DNA of 64,000 nucleotides from Rhodocyclaceae bacterium (GCA_016702335.1 JADJEF010000018.1:62001-126000), one strand, 5' to 3'. Counted from the first letter of the stretch, positions 28,918 through 37,979 are shown. A program made the numbers and translations. The notes: generated by a model not told the origin, from the sequence alone.

Positions 28918-30303
28918 TCAACACGGCGGGGGCGGTTCAAGCAACCCACGACCGCCAGGCAAGGCTGTCCCCGGTACGACTTCCCCGGAGGATGTCTTGT
29001 TGCAGCCGCGATTGGTTTTGTAGGTGCGCAGGTCGTGACATTCCAGCGTGGGCACCAAACCGCCGCAAGAAAAAACCTTGACCCCTATGGAGGGTGCCGA
29101 GTCTTTGATGAACCGGTCCATGGCCTTTACATCAAGCAGCCCGACGTTCAGTGCGGCCTTGGCACTGAACGCCATGGCGACCGCAGGCACCGGATCGTTT
29201 TGGTTGAGGTAGATCTGAACCGAGCGCACACGCCTGGACTTAATGAGTTGTTGCCAAAGAGCCAAACTCTCGGGCGTGATCTGCGGGCCGTAAAGCACCA
29301 CACGATCGGCAACGATGTCTTTATTTTCCAGCGCTGCCAGGCAGATCATCGCACCGTTGCTGTGGCAATCCAGTTCATCGAAACTTCGCCCCTTCAGGGA
29401 GTTATAGGCGCTCTGCATTTGCGGTGTGGCTTTTCCCGCGGACAAATTGTCGAACAGGACGCGCTTGCGCAGATCGGTGAAGGCCGCCGTCGAGCTGGCG
29501 ATTCCCAGCACAAAACTGAATCGGTCGAAATCGACTGCCTCGTTATAGGGAATACCCGCCAAAACCGCTTGCTCGCGAAACCTTTTCTTGGCGTGCGCAC
29601 GCAGCTCGGGGCTCGATCCCGCCGGCACGTTGTATCCCGCGATCCACGTGGTGCCGCCAATCAGGCCATTGCCGGAAGGCACGTAGGTTCTTTCCACTGA
29701 CATTTCTGCAGCCTCCGGAGCTTGCAGCACGATAGCCCGGGACATATTTGCCTGGGTCGCCAGCAGCCGTTGGTTGATTTCAGCGATGTACTTGAAATCC
29801 GCATCCGTAAACAGTTCAGGCCGGGCTTTGTACGCTGCCATCAACTTGTCCCTGGCCCTTAAATAGTTTTTATTCCCGACTTCCTGGACGCCACCGTACC
29901 AGGTGATCATGGCCTCCGCCTGGGCGATAGCCTCGCGCAGGGCGTGGCTATCCTGGATCGCCTGCTGCTGACGGTAAAGATCCCGCGCGTGGGTGTAGGC
30001 CTCCAGGCGTGCCTGCGGCGAAGCATGGGTCTTCGCCTCGGCCAATACACGTCGCACCTCGGCCCCGATCTTTTCGTAGCGCTCTTGCCCGGTATCGACC
30101 GGGGGCGGAACGTATTGGTCATGGCCTGAACTCGGCGGCGGAGTGCCCCCGCCTGTGCAGGGATTTGCGACGGTCGGACTGCAGCCCATATCACGCCCCT
30201 GCGAGAATGCCGATGCCGATGAAATCAAGATCACGCCCGACAGAAGCCAAAGTGCGCGACGCGAACGACAAACGCCTTGCTTCCAAGTTCGATGCTGATT
30301 CAC
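28918..30303 (-). CDS. Secreted protein with alpha/beta-hydrolase-like nucleophile motif
   Basis: About 461 residues. I prefer GTG 30303, which follows ggaaggg at the right distance, over ATG 30318. The signal peptide ends near SSASAFSQ. Residues 75-220 are helical, with an EKIGAEVRRVLAEAKTHA stretch. The C-terminal half has DELDCHSNGAMICLAALENK, similar to the G-x-S-x-G elbow of alpha/beta hydrolases, flanked by beta-strand-like VADRVVLYGPQI and VRSVQIYLNQNDPVP (Asp candidate) and a late ECHDLRTY (His candidate). Several cysteines near both ends suggest disulfides. I do not know a named family. The adjacent small membrane proteins and the TPR-CHAT gene may form one system. Confidence 0.55.
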   Translation of the reverse strand: MNQHRTWKQGVCRSRRALWLLSGVILISSASAFSQGRDMGCSPTVANPCTGGGTPPPSSGHDQYVPPPVDTGQERYEKIGAEVRRVLAEAKTHASPQARLEAYTHARDLYRQQQAIQDSHALREAIAQAEAMITWYGGVQEVGNKNYLRARDKLMAAYKARPELFTDADFKYIAEINQRLLATQANMSRAIVLQAPEAAEMSVERTYVPSGNGLIGGTTWIAGYNVPAGSSPELRAHAKKRFREQAVLAGIPYNEAVDFDRFSFVLGIASSTAAFTDLRKRVLFDNLSAGKATPQMQSAYNSLKGRSFDELDCHSNGAMICLAALENKDIVADRVVLYGPQITPESLALWQQLIKSRRVRSVQIYLNQNDPVPAVAMAFSAKAALNVGLLDVKAMDRFIKDSAPSIGVKVFSCGGLVPTLECHDLRTYKTNRGCNKTSSGEVVPGTALPGGRGLLEPPPPC

Positions 30304-30395
30304 GAAGATCCCTTCCAATCGTTCAATTCAATAATCATTGTCCGACGGAATGCGGACGCAGCATCCCGGCGCGCCGTTTCGGCTCGCCGGGGTCA

Positions 30396-30782
30396 TTAAC
30401 GACTCTTCCATCCGGCGCTTATCGGCTTGCCAACTCCCCCTTCAACTTCAAACCAGTGATCTGACATAAAGAAGCTGTAGATCAACCTGAACCCACTGAA
30501 TTCCTTGCCATTGCCGCCGTTCACTTTATCGTCGTCGGCAATAACTGAATAGCGCATGTTCCCATTAAACAGCGGCGAGGCCTTGCTTCCGCGCGCTCGC
30601 CAGCCTTCGAGTGTGGTGGGACATGACCCACTATCGTTGCAAATCTTATTGACGCGACTTGCAACCTCAAGTATCTCGGTCTTTCCCCCGAAATAGAACT
30701 CCGTAAAGCCATGCCCTGCATAAAAATATGCAATTAAAAGGATGAGCCCGATTATTAGAAAATTACCTGCTTTTCGATACAT
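30396..30782 (-). CDS. Hypothetical membrane-anchored protein
   Basis: 128 residues with an N-terminal TM segment (FLIIGLILLIAYFYAGHG), then a soluble domain containing two cysteines (NKICNDSGSCPTTLEGW) and an acidic/glycine-rich centre, like pilin-type or secreted small proteins. It starts right at the end of the truncated brnA stub. No family recognised; the N-terminus resembles a minor pilin helix but lacks a clear prepilin cleavage site. Confidence 0.5.
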   Translation of the reverse strand: MYRKAGNFLIIGLILLIAYFYAGHGFTEFYFGGKTEILEVASRVNKICNDSGSCPTTLEGWRARGSKASPLFNGNMRYSVIADDDKVNGGNGKEFSGFRLIYSFFMSDHWFEVEGGVGKPISAGWKSR

Positions 30783-30821
30783 CAAGATGCGTCCTCGCGC
30801 ATTTCATCACTCTTGCTCATA
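30783..30821 (-). pseudogene. brnA: BrnA antitoxin stub
   Basis: Twelve codons, MSKSDEMREDAS then stop. The first eight residues agree with the start of BrnA antitoxins. It overlaps the end of the BrnT frame as brnA normally does. The DNA-binding remainder is missing and unrelated sequence follows. Confidence 0.45.
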
Positions 30822-31083
30822 GAGACCTCGCCCACGTCGTGTTGTCTTGCGGGCGCGGATAATTCTGATGGCGCGCCCGCGCTCCGCATGCACCACCGCC
30901 AGTAGGCGATCTTCCTGAGGCACGCCAAAGGTCAGCATTCGATCTTCTTCCTCTTATTGATCAGGGTCGGGAAAGGTTATAGCGAGAGAGTCGCCAACTA
31001 TGGAGGTAGCTTCCTCAAAAGATACGCCATGCTTGGAGAGGTTGGCGATTGCTTTGGTGGTATGCCATTCAAATTTCAGCACC
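30808..31083 (-). pseudogene. brnT: BrnT toxin with in-frame stop
   Basis: The minus strand reads LKFEWHTTKAIANLSKHGVS, FEEATSIVGDSLAITFPDPD, then a TAA where relatives have a serine, then EEEDRMLTFGVPQEDRLLAV and VHAERGRAIRIIRARKTTRR to GLYEQE. This is the full BrnT (RelE-fold RNase toxin) pattern. The nonsense codon near 30955 changes the expected TCA by one base. Coordinates are good to one or two bases. Toxin loss fits the loss of its antitoxin next door. Confidence 0.7.
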
Positions 31084-31233
31084 ACGTGGGCTCAGATAGT
31101 TGGCATAACTGCGTGTCAAAGCATACCACGCTGTGCTATTCGCTGACGCATCACCGATTGGCTCGGTGCCCTCGATGTCACACGTGACCGATCCTGGATT
31201 TCACGTTAAATTGCGCTAACGACTCGCCATGTC

Positions 31234-31260
31234 GGCAAGTCGGCGCTGGTGAGACGGCGA
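31234..31260. repeat. REP-like repeat
   Basis: Minus-orientation core GCAAGTCGGCGCTGGTGAGA then CGGCGA, 18 bp before the SDR start. It may overlap the 5' untranslated region of that gene. Confidence 0.7.
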
Positions 31261-31277
31261 TTTTTGGGATAGCCGAC

Positions 31278-32102
31278 ATGTTCAACAACGAAGTGGTGGT
31301 GATTACCGGGGGCTCGAGCGGTTTGGGCCTGGCTTTGGCGCACAAGTTCGTGGCGGCGGGCGCTAGCGTCGCGTTGGTGGCACGCGACACCGTCAAACTC
31401 GCTGCGGCCGAGCAAGATCTGGCGGCGCAGTTGCAGAGCAGCCAGCGCGTCATGTCGTTCGCCTGTGATGTGGCCTGTTCCGAGTCCTGTGAGCGCGTCA
31501 TGGAATCTATTGCCGGAGCCCTGGGTGCGCCGACCCTGCTGATCAATTCAGCCGGCATTCTGCATGAGGGGTATTTCGAGCAACTCTCGCCGGAGATCTG
31601 GCGTTCGATCATCGATATCAACCTGATGGGCACGGTCAATACCTCGCGCGCCATCCTGCCTTATTTTGCGCGCCGGGGCGGCGGGCGCATCGTCAATGTG
31701 GCCTCGCTCGCGGGGAAGTTCGGTACCTTTGGCTACACCGCATACTGTGCCTCTAAGCATGCGGTGGTCGGCTTTACCGAGTGTTTGCGGCTTGAGCTTG
31801 GACCGCGCAATATCAAGGTGCAGCTGGTTTGCCCGGGCGAGTTTGACACGCCCATGGTGGAGGGCATTGCTGGCAGCCGTACTCCCGAAAACAAAGCCCT
31901 GACGCACACCGTGCCACCGATGTCGCTGGCCGCCGTGACAGACGAAACCTTTGCCGGCATCGTCAAAGGCACCTATCTCATCATTCCCGGCTGGATTGGG
32001 CGCTGCTTGTATCGGCTTGGCCGCTGGGCTCCGGGCCTGGTTTCCTGGATCATGGACCGCCAACTCAAGGCCGTTTATCGCGGGCCATCGCATCGACAAT
32101 AA
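31278..32102 (+). CDS. Short-chain dehydrogenase/reductase
   Basis: 274 residues, classical SDR fold. Cofactor motif VVITGGSSGLGLALAHKF (TGxxxGxG) at 7-24, NSAG at about 91, catalytic Ser in VNVASLAG and YTAYCASKH (YxxxK) near 155. The C-terminal part has hydrophobic stretches (LIIPGWIGRCLYRLG, PGLVSWIMDRQL), as in 3-ketosphinganine reductase-like and other lipid-active SDRs. The SulP gene starts 22 bp downstream, so the two are probably an operon. The exact substrate cannot be told. Confidence 0.85.
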   Translation: MFNNEVVVITGGSSGLGLALAHKFVAAGASVALVARDTVKLAAAEQDLAAQLQSSQRVMSFACDVACSESCERVMESIAGALGAPTLLINSAGILHEGYFEQLSPEIWRSIIDINLMGTVNTSRAILPYFARRGGGRIVNVASLAGKFGTFGYTAYCASKHAVVGFTECLRLELGPRNIKVQLVCPGEFDTPMVEGIAGSRTPENKALTHTVPPMSLAAVTDETFAGIVKGTYLIIPGWIGRCLYRLGRWAPGLVSWIMDRQLKAVYRGPSHRQ

Positions 32103-32124
32103 CTATCAACTGGACACAGTACGC

Positions 32125-34350
32125 ATGCTTGCGCTCTCTCGCTTTACGCCCAATCTGGCCGGTGATTTCTGGGGCGGCCTGGCCGCCATGCTGGTGGCCT
32201 TGCCCTCGGCGATTGCCTTCGGCGTCACCATCTATGCACCGCTCGGAGGCTCGTATGCCGCCTTTGGGGCGCTGGCGGGCATTCTCGGGGCCACGGCGCT
32301 GGGGCTCATTGCACCGGCATTGGGCGGCACTCAGCGCCTGATTACCGCACCCTGCGCGCCGGCGGCGGCGGTGCTCTCGGCGTTTGCCATTGAGTTCATG
32401 CGCTCGGGTTCGACGCCCGAGTCGGTGCTGTTTCTTTTGGTCGCGATCGGCATCCTCGCGGGTTTGCTGCAGGTGATCTACGGGCTGGTCGGGCTGGGGA
32501 CGCTGATCAAATACATGCCCTATCCAGTGGTCAGCGGCTATCTGTCCGGGGTGGGGCTGATCATTATCGGCAGCCAGGTGCCCAAGTTGCTGGGTACCCC
32601 CAAGGAGCTCGGCTTTGTTCAAGCGCTGGGTGCATTTTTTACCCCGGGGGCCTGGCAATGGCAGGGAATAGGGGTTGGCCTGGTGACGATTGCGGTCATG
32701 GTCGGCGCACCCCGTGTGACCAAGAAGATACCCGCCGCCATTCTGGCCCTTGGTGCCGGTGTGTTGGCCTATTTCGGGATGGCAATTTTTGACCCCGCCC
32801 TGCGAGTGCTCGAAGGCAATCGCCTCCTGGTCGGGCCGATGGGTGGGGGTGCGGGTGGGGTGGCGGGCGGGCTTGCCGAGGCGTTTTTTGGGCGCATTGA
32901 TGCCATGAGCAGTATCGGGATGGCGCAACTGCAGGCGCTGCTGGTGCCGGCGCTGACGTTGTCGGTGCTGCTCTCCATCGATACTCTTAAAACCTGTGTG
33001 GTGCTGGATGCCCTGACTCGTTCGCGACACAACTCGAATCGCGAACTCGTCGGCCAGGGGCTGGGTAATCTGGCGGCGGGTGTGGTGGGTGGCATTCCCG
33101 GGGCAGGTACCATGGGGGCGACCTTGGTCAATATGTCGAGCGGGGCGGTGAGCCGGCTCTCCGGCGTTTTGGAAGGCGTGCTGGCGTTAATCGCCTTTTT
33201 GTTGCTGGGAGGGTTGATTGCCTGGGTACCGGTCTCGGCGCTCGCCGGCATTCTGATCGTGATTGGCGTGCGCATGATTGACCGTCACAGCCTGGCCCTG
33301 CTCAAGTCGCGGCATTCAATTCTTGATTTTCTGGTGATTCTCGCGGTGGTTGCGGTGGCCGTGTTTGTCGGCCTGATCCCGGCCTCGGGAACGGGCATCG
33401 TGCTGGCCATCTTGCTGTTTGTTCGTGAGCAGATGGGTGCCTCGGTTCTGCGCCAGAAGATTCTGTGCAACCAGAGTTTTTCCCGGCAGTCGCGCCCGCA
33501 TGCACAGATGGAGGTATTGCTGGCCAAGGGTGATCAGGCGGTGATTCTGGAACTGCAAGGCAGTCTTTTCTTTGGGACCACCGATCAGCTCTACAGTGTG
33601 CTGGAGCCAGAAATCAAGGTACGCAAGTACATCGTGCTGGACATGCGTCGTGTGCAGTCGGTCGATGTGACCGCCGTGCATTTGCTCGATCAGGTGCGCG
33701 ACATGATGGAAGAAAAAGGTGGCTATCTGGTTTATGGTCATTTGCCCAGGCACCTGCCTTCGGGCCTCAATATGGAGGCGCATTTCAAACAACTGGGGCT
33801 GACGCCCTACAAGAGTGCCGCCCGCGTTTTTGATGAGGTGGATAGTGCCAAAGAATGGATCGAAAACCGCATTCTCAAAGACGCTGCCGTTGTGCTTGAA
33901 GACGAGCAGCCACTCGATCTGCACGAGATCGAAGTGTTTAAGGCACGCAAGGCAGAGACGCTGGCCGAGCTTGACACTCATCTGGTGCGCACCAGTTTCA
34001 AGGCGGGAGAGAAGATTTTTTCCCGGGGCGATAGCGGTGACGAACTGTTTTTGATCCGCAAGGGATCGGTACGCATCATGCTGCCCCTGGGCGAGAATCA
34101 GAGCCGGCATTTGTCATCGTTCGGGCGCGGTGCTTTTTTTGGCGAAATGGCTTTTCTGGAAGGCGCTCCCCGTTCGGCGGATGCGCTGGCCTTCACGGAT
34201 GTCGAGCTGTATGTGTTGTCGCGCAAGGCTTTTGATGCTTTTGCCGAGGGGCATAAGAAGTTGGCCAGCAATCTCTTTGAAAGCCTGGCCAGTGCGCTTA
34301 GTGCGCGTTTGCGTTACCTGACGGCAGAGTTGCAGGCACTCGCTGCGTGA
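32125..34350 (+). CDS. SulP-family anion transporter with STAS and cyclic nucleotide-binding domains
   Basis: 741 residues from ATG 32125; a longer frame to 31951 overlaps the SDR gene and is rejected. Residues 10-430 form the SulP membrane domain (GGLAAMLVALPSAIAFGVTI, VLSIDTLKTCVVLDAL, GNLAAGVVGGIPGAGTMGAT). A STAS domain follows (VILELQGSLFFGTTDQLY, IVLDMRRVQSVDVTAVHLLD), then a C-terminal cyclic nucleotide-binding domain (FKAGEKIFSRGDSGDELFLI, GAFFGEMAFLEGAPRSADAL). SulP proteins move sulfate, bicarbonate or dicarboxylates. The added cNMP-like domain suggests ligand control; this architecture occurs in other bacteria. Confidence 0.85.
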   Translation: MLALSRFTPNLAGDFWGGLAAMLVALPSAIAFGVTIYAPLGGSYAAFGALAGILGATALGLIAPALGGTQRLITAPCAPAAAVLSAFAIEFMRSGSTPESVLFLLVAIGILAGLLQVIYGLVGLGTLIKYMPYPVVSGYLSGVGLIIIGSQVPKLLGTPKELGFVQALGAFFTPGAWQWQGIGVGLVTIAVMVGAPRVTKKIPAAILALGAGVLAYFGMAIFDPALRVLEGNRLLVGPMGGGAGGVAGGLAEAFFGRIDAMSSIGMAQLQALLVPALTLSVLLSIDTLKTCVVLDALTRSRHNSNRELVGQGLGNLAAGVVGGIPGAGTMGATLVNMSSGAVSRLSGVLEGVLALIAFLLLGGLIAWVPVSALAGILIVIGVRMIDRHSLALLKSRHSILDFLVILAVVAVAVFVGLIPASGTGIVLAILLFVREQMGASVLRQKILCNQSFSRQSRPHAQMEVLLAKGDQAVILELQGSLFFGTTDQLYSVLEPEIKVRKYIVLDMRRVQSVDVTAVHLLDQVRDMMEEKGGYLVYGHLPRHLPSGLNMEAHFKQLGLTPYKSAARVFDEVDSAKEWIENRILKDAAVVLEDEQPLDLHEIEVFKARKAETLAELDTHLVRTSFKAGEKIFSRGDSGDELFLIRKGSVRIMLPLGENQSRHLSSFGRGAFFGEMAFLEGAPRSADALAFTDVELYVLSRKAFDAFAEGHKKLASNLFESLASALSARLRYLTAELQALAA

Positions 34351-34479
34351 GATTTGCACAGGCATCACCTCAGTTTGGGCGTCAGGGCGGCCGAAGTGGG
34401 CCTATTCAAGGCTTTGCCGACAAGGCCGGGGCGGGCCCATCGTTTACAATGAGTCGCAGTTTTCCTCAGGCTTCCCTCC

Positions 34480-35232
34480 ATGCGCATCCTCCTCAGTAAC
34501 GACGACGGCTATCACGCTCCGGGCCTGGCCGCCTTATATGCGGCATTGGCCGATATCGCTGAGGTGTCCGTGGTCGCCCCCGAGCGCAATCGCAGTGGCG
34601 CGAGCAACTCGCTGACCCTCGATCGCCCCTTGTCGGTACGCACAGCCGCCAATGGTTTTCGGTATGTCAATGGTACGCCCACCGATTGCGTGCATCTGGC
34701 GGTGACCGGGCTGATGGATCAGCTCCCCGATATGGTGGTTTCGGGGGTCAATGCCGGGCCCAATATGGGCGATGACACGATTTACTCCGGGACCGTGGCG
34801 GCGGCGACAGAAGGCTACTTGCTGGGTATTCCGTCGATCGCGATTTCGCTGGGTAGTTTCGAAGGGCGGCATTTCGAGACGGCAGGCCTGATAGCTCGTC
34901 AATTGGTGACACGCTGCAAAAATTCCCCGTTTCACGAGCCGGTGTTGCTCAATGTCAATGTGCCGGATTTACCCGTGGGCGAGATCAAGGGTACCCAGGT
35001 AACCCGTTTGGGCCGTCGGCATCGGGCTGAGGGCGCGGTGCGCTCTGTGACTCCGCGCGGGGAGGTGGTGTATTGGGTCGGCGCTGCCGGGCCCGCCGCT
35101 GACGCCGGCGAAGGCACCGATTTCTATGCATTGGAACAGGGTTATGTGTCGGTGACGCCATTGCAGATTGATCTGACGCACGGTGAGCAGATGGGCGGGG
35201 TACGTCACTGGATCGGCGGAGGCCTCTCATGA
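34480..35232 (+). CDS. surE: 5'/3'-nucleotidase SurE
   Basis: 250 residues. Hallmarks are the N-terminal MRILLSNDDGYHAPGLAAL (metal-binding DD), SVVAPERNRSGASNSLTLDR, VNGTPTDCVHLA, VVSGVNAGPNMGDDTIYSGT and TVAAATEGYLLGIPSIAISL. SurE dephosphorylates nucleoside monophosphates and short polyphosphates in stress and stationary phase. It heads the classic surE-pcm-nlpD-rpoS arrangement and overlaps pcm by 4 bp. Confidence 0.95.
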   Translation: MRILLSNDDGYHAPGLAALYAALADIAEVSVVAPERNRSGASNSLTLDRPLSVRTAANGFRYVNGTPTDCVHLAVTGLMDQLPDMVVSGVNAGPNMGDDTIYSGTVAAATEGYLLGIPSIAISLGSFEGRHFETAGLIARQLVTRCKNSPFHEPVLLNVNVPDLPVGEIKGTQVTRLGRRHRAEGAVRSVTPRGEVVYWVGAAGPAADAGEGTDFYALEQGYVSVTPLQIDLTHGEQMGGVRHWIGGGLS

Positions 35233-35909
35233 ATTCGACGGCCATGCAGGGGATCGGCATGACCTCGGTGCGTACCCGTGCGCGCATGGTTGAGCGCTTG
35301 CGCGAGCAGGGTGTTCGCGACGAGCGTGTGCTGGCCGCAATGGGTGCTGTGCCGCGCCATGTGTTTATCGAGCAGGCGCTGGGTCATCGCGCTTACGAAG
35401 ACACGGCATTGCCTCTCGGTTTTGCCCAGACCATTTCGCAACCCTATGTGGTGGCACGAATGATCGAGTTGCTGATCACCGGGCGCGAGTTGGGCAAGAC
35501 GCTCGAGGTAGGGGCGGGTTGTGGCTATCAGGCGGCTATTCTGGGTTGCCTGTCGAAGCAGGTCTTCGCGGTCGAGCGCATTGCGCCCTTGCTGGCGCGC
35601 GCGCGTGAGAACCTTAAGCAAGTAAAACTCACGCATATTCGACTCAAGCACGCTGATGGCAGTATTGGTCTGGTTGAGGCGGCACCGTTCGATACCATCA
35701 TACTGGCGGCTGCCTCCAATACTGTGCCGGTGAAGCTGTTGGCCCAGTTGGCACCGGGCGGTCGCTTGGTCATGCCCTTGGTGGTGCCACCGGGCCCGAG
35801 CGAAGTCGAGCAGGTCATCACGCTGATCGAGCGTACTGAAGCTGGCATGGTCGAAAGCCGCTTTGACGCCGTTCGGTTCGTTCCCCTGTTACCGGGAGTA
35901 CAGCAATGA
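35229..35909 (+). CDS. pcm: Protein-L-isoaspartate O-methyltransferase
   Basis: 226 residues. Substrate-side motif PRHVFIEQALGHRAYEDTAL and PLGFAQTISQPYVVARMIEL, then the SAM site TLEVGAGCGYQAAILG and the late PGGRLVMPLV. The enzyme methylates isoaspartyl residues in aged proteins to start their repair. ATGA overlaps with surE upstream and with nlpD downstream indicate translational coupling. An internal start (MTSVRTRARMVERL) is possible. Confidence 0.95.
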   Translation: MNSTAMQGIGMTSVRTRARMVERLREQGVRDERVLAAMGAVPRHVFIEQALGHRAYEDTALPLGFAQTISQPYVVARMIELLITGRELGKTLEVGAGCGYQAAILGCLSKQVFAVERIAPLLARARENLKQVKLTHIRLKHADGSIGLVEAAPFDTIILAAASNTVPVKLLAQLAPGGRLVMPLVVPPGPSEVEQVITLIERTEAGMVESRFDAVRFVPLLPGVQQ

Positions 35910-36988
35910 AGCGTTCGTTTGCGGGGGGCTCGGTCTGTGTCATTGCTGCGCTCTTTCTAGCCGCATGTGGCAGCGTACCGCCAGTCCCCGTCACTGATCG
36001 CGCTGGATCGGCCACCGTGGTCGAGGGGCGAGGCAAGAGTGCTGCTGCGCCGGGTATTGACGGACCCAGCTATACGATCAAGCGTGGCGATACCTTGTTC
36101 GCCATTGCGCTGGATCAGGGCCTGGACTATCGCGAACTTGCTCAGTGGAACAACCTCGACAACCCCGATCGTTTGCTGGTTGGGCAGGTCTTGCGGCTCA
36201 GTGCCCCGACCGCGCTGGCCGGCGCGAGCGATAGCGGTGTGCAGATCAAGCCAGTCGCGGCCACCCCAACTGTCCAGATCAAGTCACTCGACCCCGCCGT
36301 CACCTCCGCTCCGGCACCCACGGCAACAACCGCCCCAATGGTGATCGTGGCTGACAACAGCAGCACGCTCAAGCGTACGCCCAAAGGCGGCACTCAGCCC
36401 TACAGCGAAGAGGCGCTGGCGCGCCAGAAACAGATTGACGGCACTGATGGCAAGGGTACGGCGCTGGCCACTGCGCCTGCCGCGGTTGCGCCCAGCCCCG
36501 CCGCGGTTCCGCCGGCGGCCCAGCCCGCGGTTTCGGCTCCGGCCCCGGCTTCAGCGCCTGTTCCCGCCCCCCCCGCCCAGGCAGCGCCTGCACTCCCCGC
36601 CACTCCACCGGTGGCCGCCTCAGCGGTCTCCTGGCTCTGGCCGGCTCCGGGCAAGGTATTGGTGGGGTTCAGCGAGGGCGCTAACAAGGGCATCGATATT
36701 GCTGGCAAGCCCGGTGAGCCGGTGCTCGCGGCGGCCGCTGGCAAGATTTCGTATGTCGGTAGCAGTCTGCGCGGTTACGGCAAGATGGTGGTAGTAAAGC
36801 ACCCCGGCGAGTTTCTCTCGGTCTATGCACACAACAATAATGTGCTGGTCAAGGAAGGGGAGAGCGTGAGCGCCGGACAAAAAATTGCTGAGCTGGGCAG
36901 TACCGATACCGACAGCCCCAAGCTGCATTTTGAAATCCGCCGACAGGGTAAGCCGGTCGATCCAATCGGCTTGCTGCCGCCGCGCTAA
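35906..36988 (+). CDS. nlpD: NlpD-like lipoprotein, LysM plus LytM (M23) domain
   Basis: 360 residues. Lipoprotein signal with lipobox LAAC near residue 22. LysM at about 53-95 (YTIKRGDTLFAIALDQGLDY), a long Ala/Pro-rich linker (150-240), and a C-terminal LytM domain (GKGIDIAGKPGEPVLAAAAG, YGKMVVVKHPGEFLSVYAHN, LHFEIRRQGKPVDP). The first zinc-ligand His is replaced by Asn in the NKGIDIAG position, as in regulatory NlpD/EnvC proteins that activate amidases rather than cut peptidoglycan. The rpoS promoter of relatives lies within this gene. Confidence 0.92.
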   Translation: MKRSFAGGSVCVIAALFLAACGSVPPVPVTDRAGSATVVEGRGKSAAAPGIDGPSYTIKRGDTLFAIALDQGLDYRELAQWNNLDNPDRLLVGQVLRLSAPTALAGASDSGVQIKPVAATPTVQIKSLDPAVTSAPAPTATTAPMVIVADNSSTLKRTPKGGTQPYSEEALARQKQIDGTDGKGTALATAPAAVAPSPAAVPPAAQPAVSAPAPASAPVPAPPAQAAPALPATPPVAASAVSWLWPAPGKVLVGFSEGANKGIDIAGKPGEPVLAAAAGKISYVGSSLRGYGKMVVVKHPGEFLSVYAHNNNVLVKEGESVSAGQKIAELGSTDTDSPKLHFEIRRQGKPVDPIGLLPPR

Positions 36989-36992
36989 GGGC

Positions 36993-37979
36993 ATGAGTCA
37001 GGGTAACGGCAACGTCGCCGATGACGATGACGACCCGACTGGCGAGGCGGATTTTCTCGTAGCGGGCGTTGACGCAGCCGAGGTGCCGGCGGACATCGGC
37101 GCAGATGCGGTGACCCCGCCGGTTGGCGAAGACGGCTTTCTGGATGACATTACACAGCTTTATCTGCACGAGATCGGCAGCAGCAGCCTGCTGACCGGCG
37201 ACGAGGAAAAGTCGCTCTCACGCGCGATGCGCGCCGGCGATTTCGCCTCGCGGCAGCGCCTGATCGAAAGCAATCTTCGTCTGGTGGTCAGTATTGCCCG
37301 GCGCTATCAGCATCGCGGTCTGCCGCTCGATGATCTGATCGAAGAGGGCAATCTGGGTCTGATTCACGCGATCGAAAAATTCGATCCTGAGCGCGGCTTC
37401 CGGCTGTCGACCTATGCCACCTGGTGGATTCGGCAGAGCGTTGAACGGGCGATCATGAATCAGTCGCGTACCGTTCGCTTGCCCATCTACGTGGTCAAGG
37501 AGCTCAATCTGGTGCTGCGTGCCATGCGTCAATTGGAGCAGGGTGGCGGTGTCGCCCCCAACGCCGGCAGCGAGGCGGATGCCATTGCCCGGCTGCTCGA
37601 TCGGCCGAGTGACGAGGTGCGCGATCTCCTGCTGCTCAACGAACGCCCCGCGTCGCTCGACGCACCGCTGGGCATCGACCCGGATATGTCGGTAGGTGAC
37701 TCGATTGCCGATGAACATGCCGGCGATCCCGAATCCAATTACGCCCAGCATGAAGTGGAACTTCGTGTCGGCGAATGGGTTGGTCGGCTCAACGAGCGCC
37801 AGCGCTATGTGGTGGAAGCCCGCTATGGGCTCAATGGCCGCGACGTCGCCACCCTGGAAGCCGTGGCCGACGAACTTGGGCTCACCCGCGAGCGCGTGCG
37901 CCAGATTCAAATCGAGGCGCTGATGGCTCTGCGCAAGATGATCCGGCGCAGCGGCAGCGATCACGATGCCTTGTTGTAA
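36993..37979 (+). CDS. rpoS: RNA polymerase sigma factor RpoS
   Basis: 328 residues from ATG 36993, four bases after nlpD, with taaggg as ribosome-binding site; an upstream extension into nlpD is rejected. Region 1.2 (DDITQLYLHEIGSSSLLTGD), region 2 (ESNLRLVVSIARRYQHRGLP, DLIEEGNLGLIHAIEKFDPE and STYATWWIRQSVERAIMNQS), region 3, and region 4 (LNERQRYVVEARYGLNGRD, LGLTRERVRQIQIEAL). Acidic N-terminal extension of about 45 residues. Master regulator of general stress and stationary phase. Confidence 0.95.
   Translation: MSQGNGNVADDDDDPTGEADFLVAGVDAAEVPADIGADAVTPPVGEDGFLDDITQLYLHEIGSSSLLTGDEEKSLSRAMRAGDFASRQRLIESNLRLVVSIARRYQHRGLPLDDLIEEGNLGLIHAIEKFDPERGFRLSTYATWWIRQSVERAIMNQSRTVRLPIYVVKELNLVLRAMRQLEQGGGVAPNAGSEADAIARLLDRPSDEVRDLLLLNERPASLDAPLGIDPDMSVGDSIADEHAGDPESNYAQHEVELRVGEWVGRLNERQRYVVEARYGLNGRDVATLEAVADELGLTRERVRQIQIEALMALRKMIRRSGSDHDALL

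Noticed and set aside
32065..33030. 321-codon minus-strand open frame rich in His, Gln and Arg
   Set aside because: It is antisense to the SulP membrane domain; the composition is that of a shadow frame.
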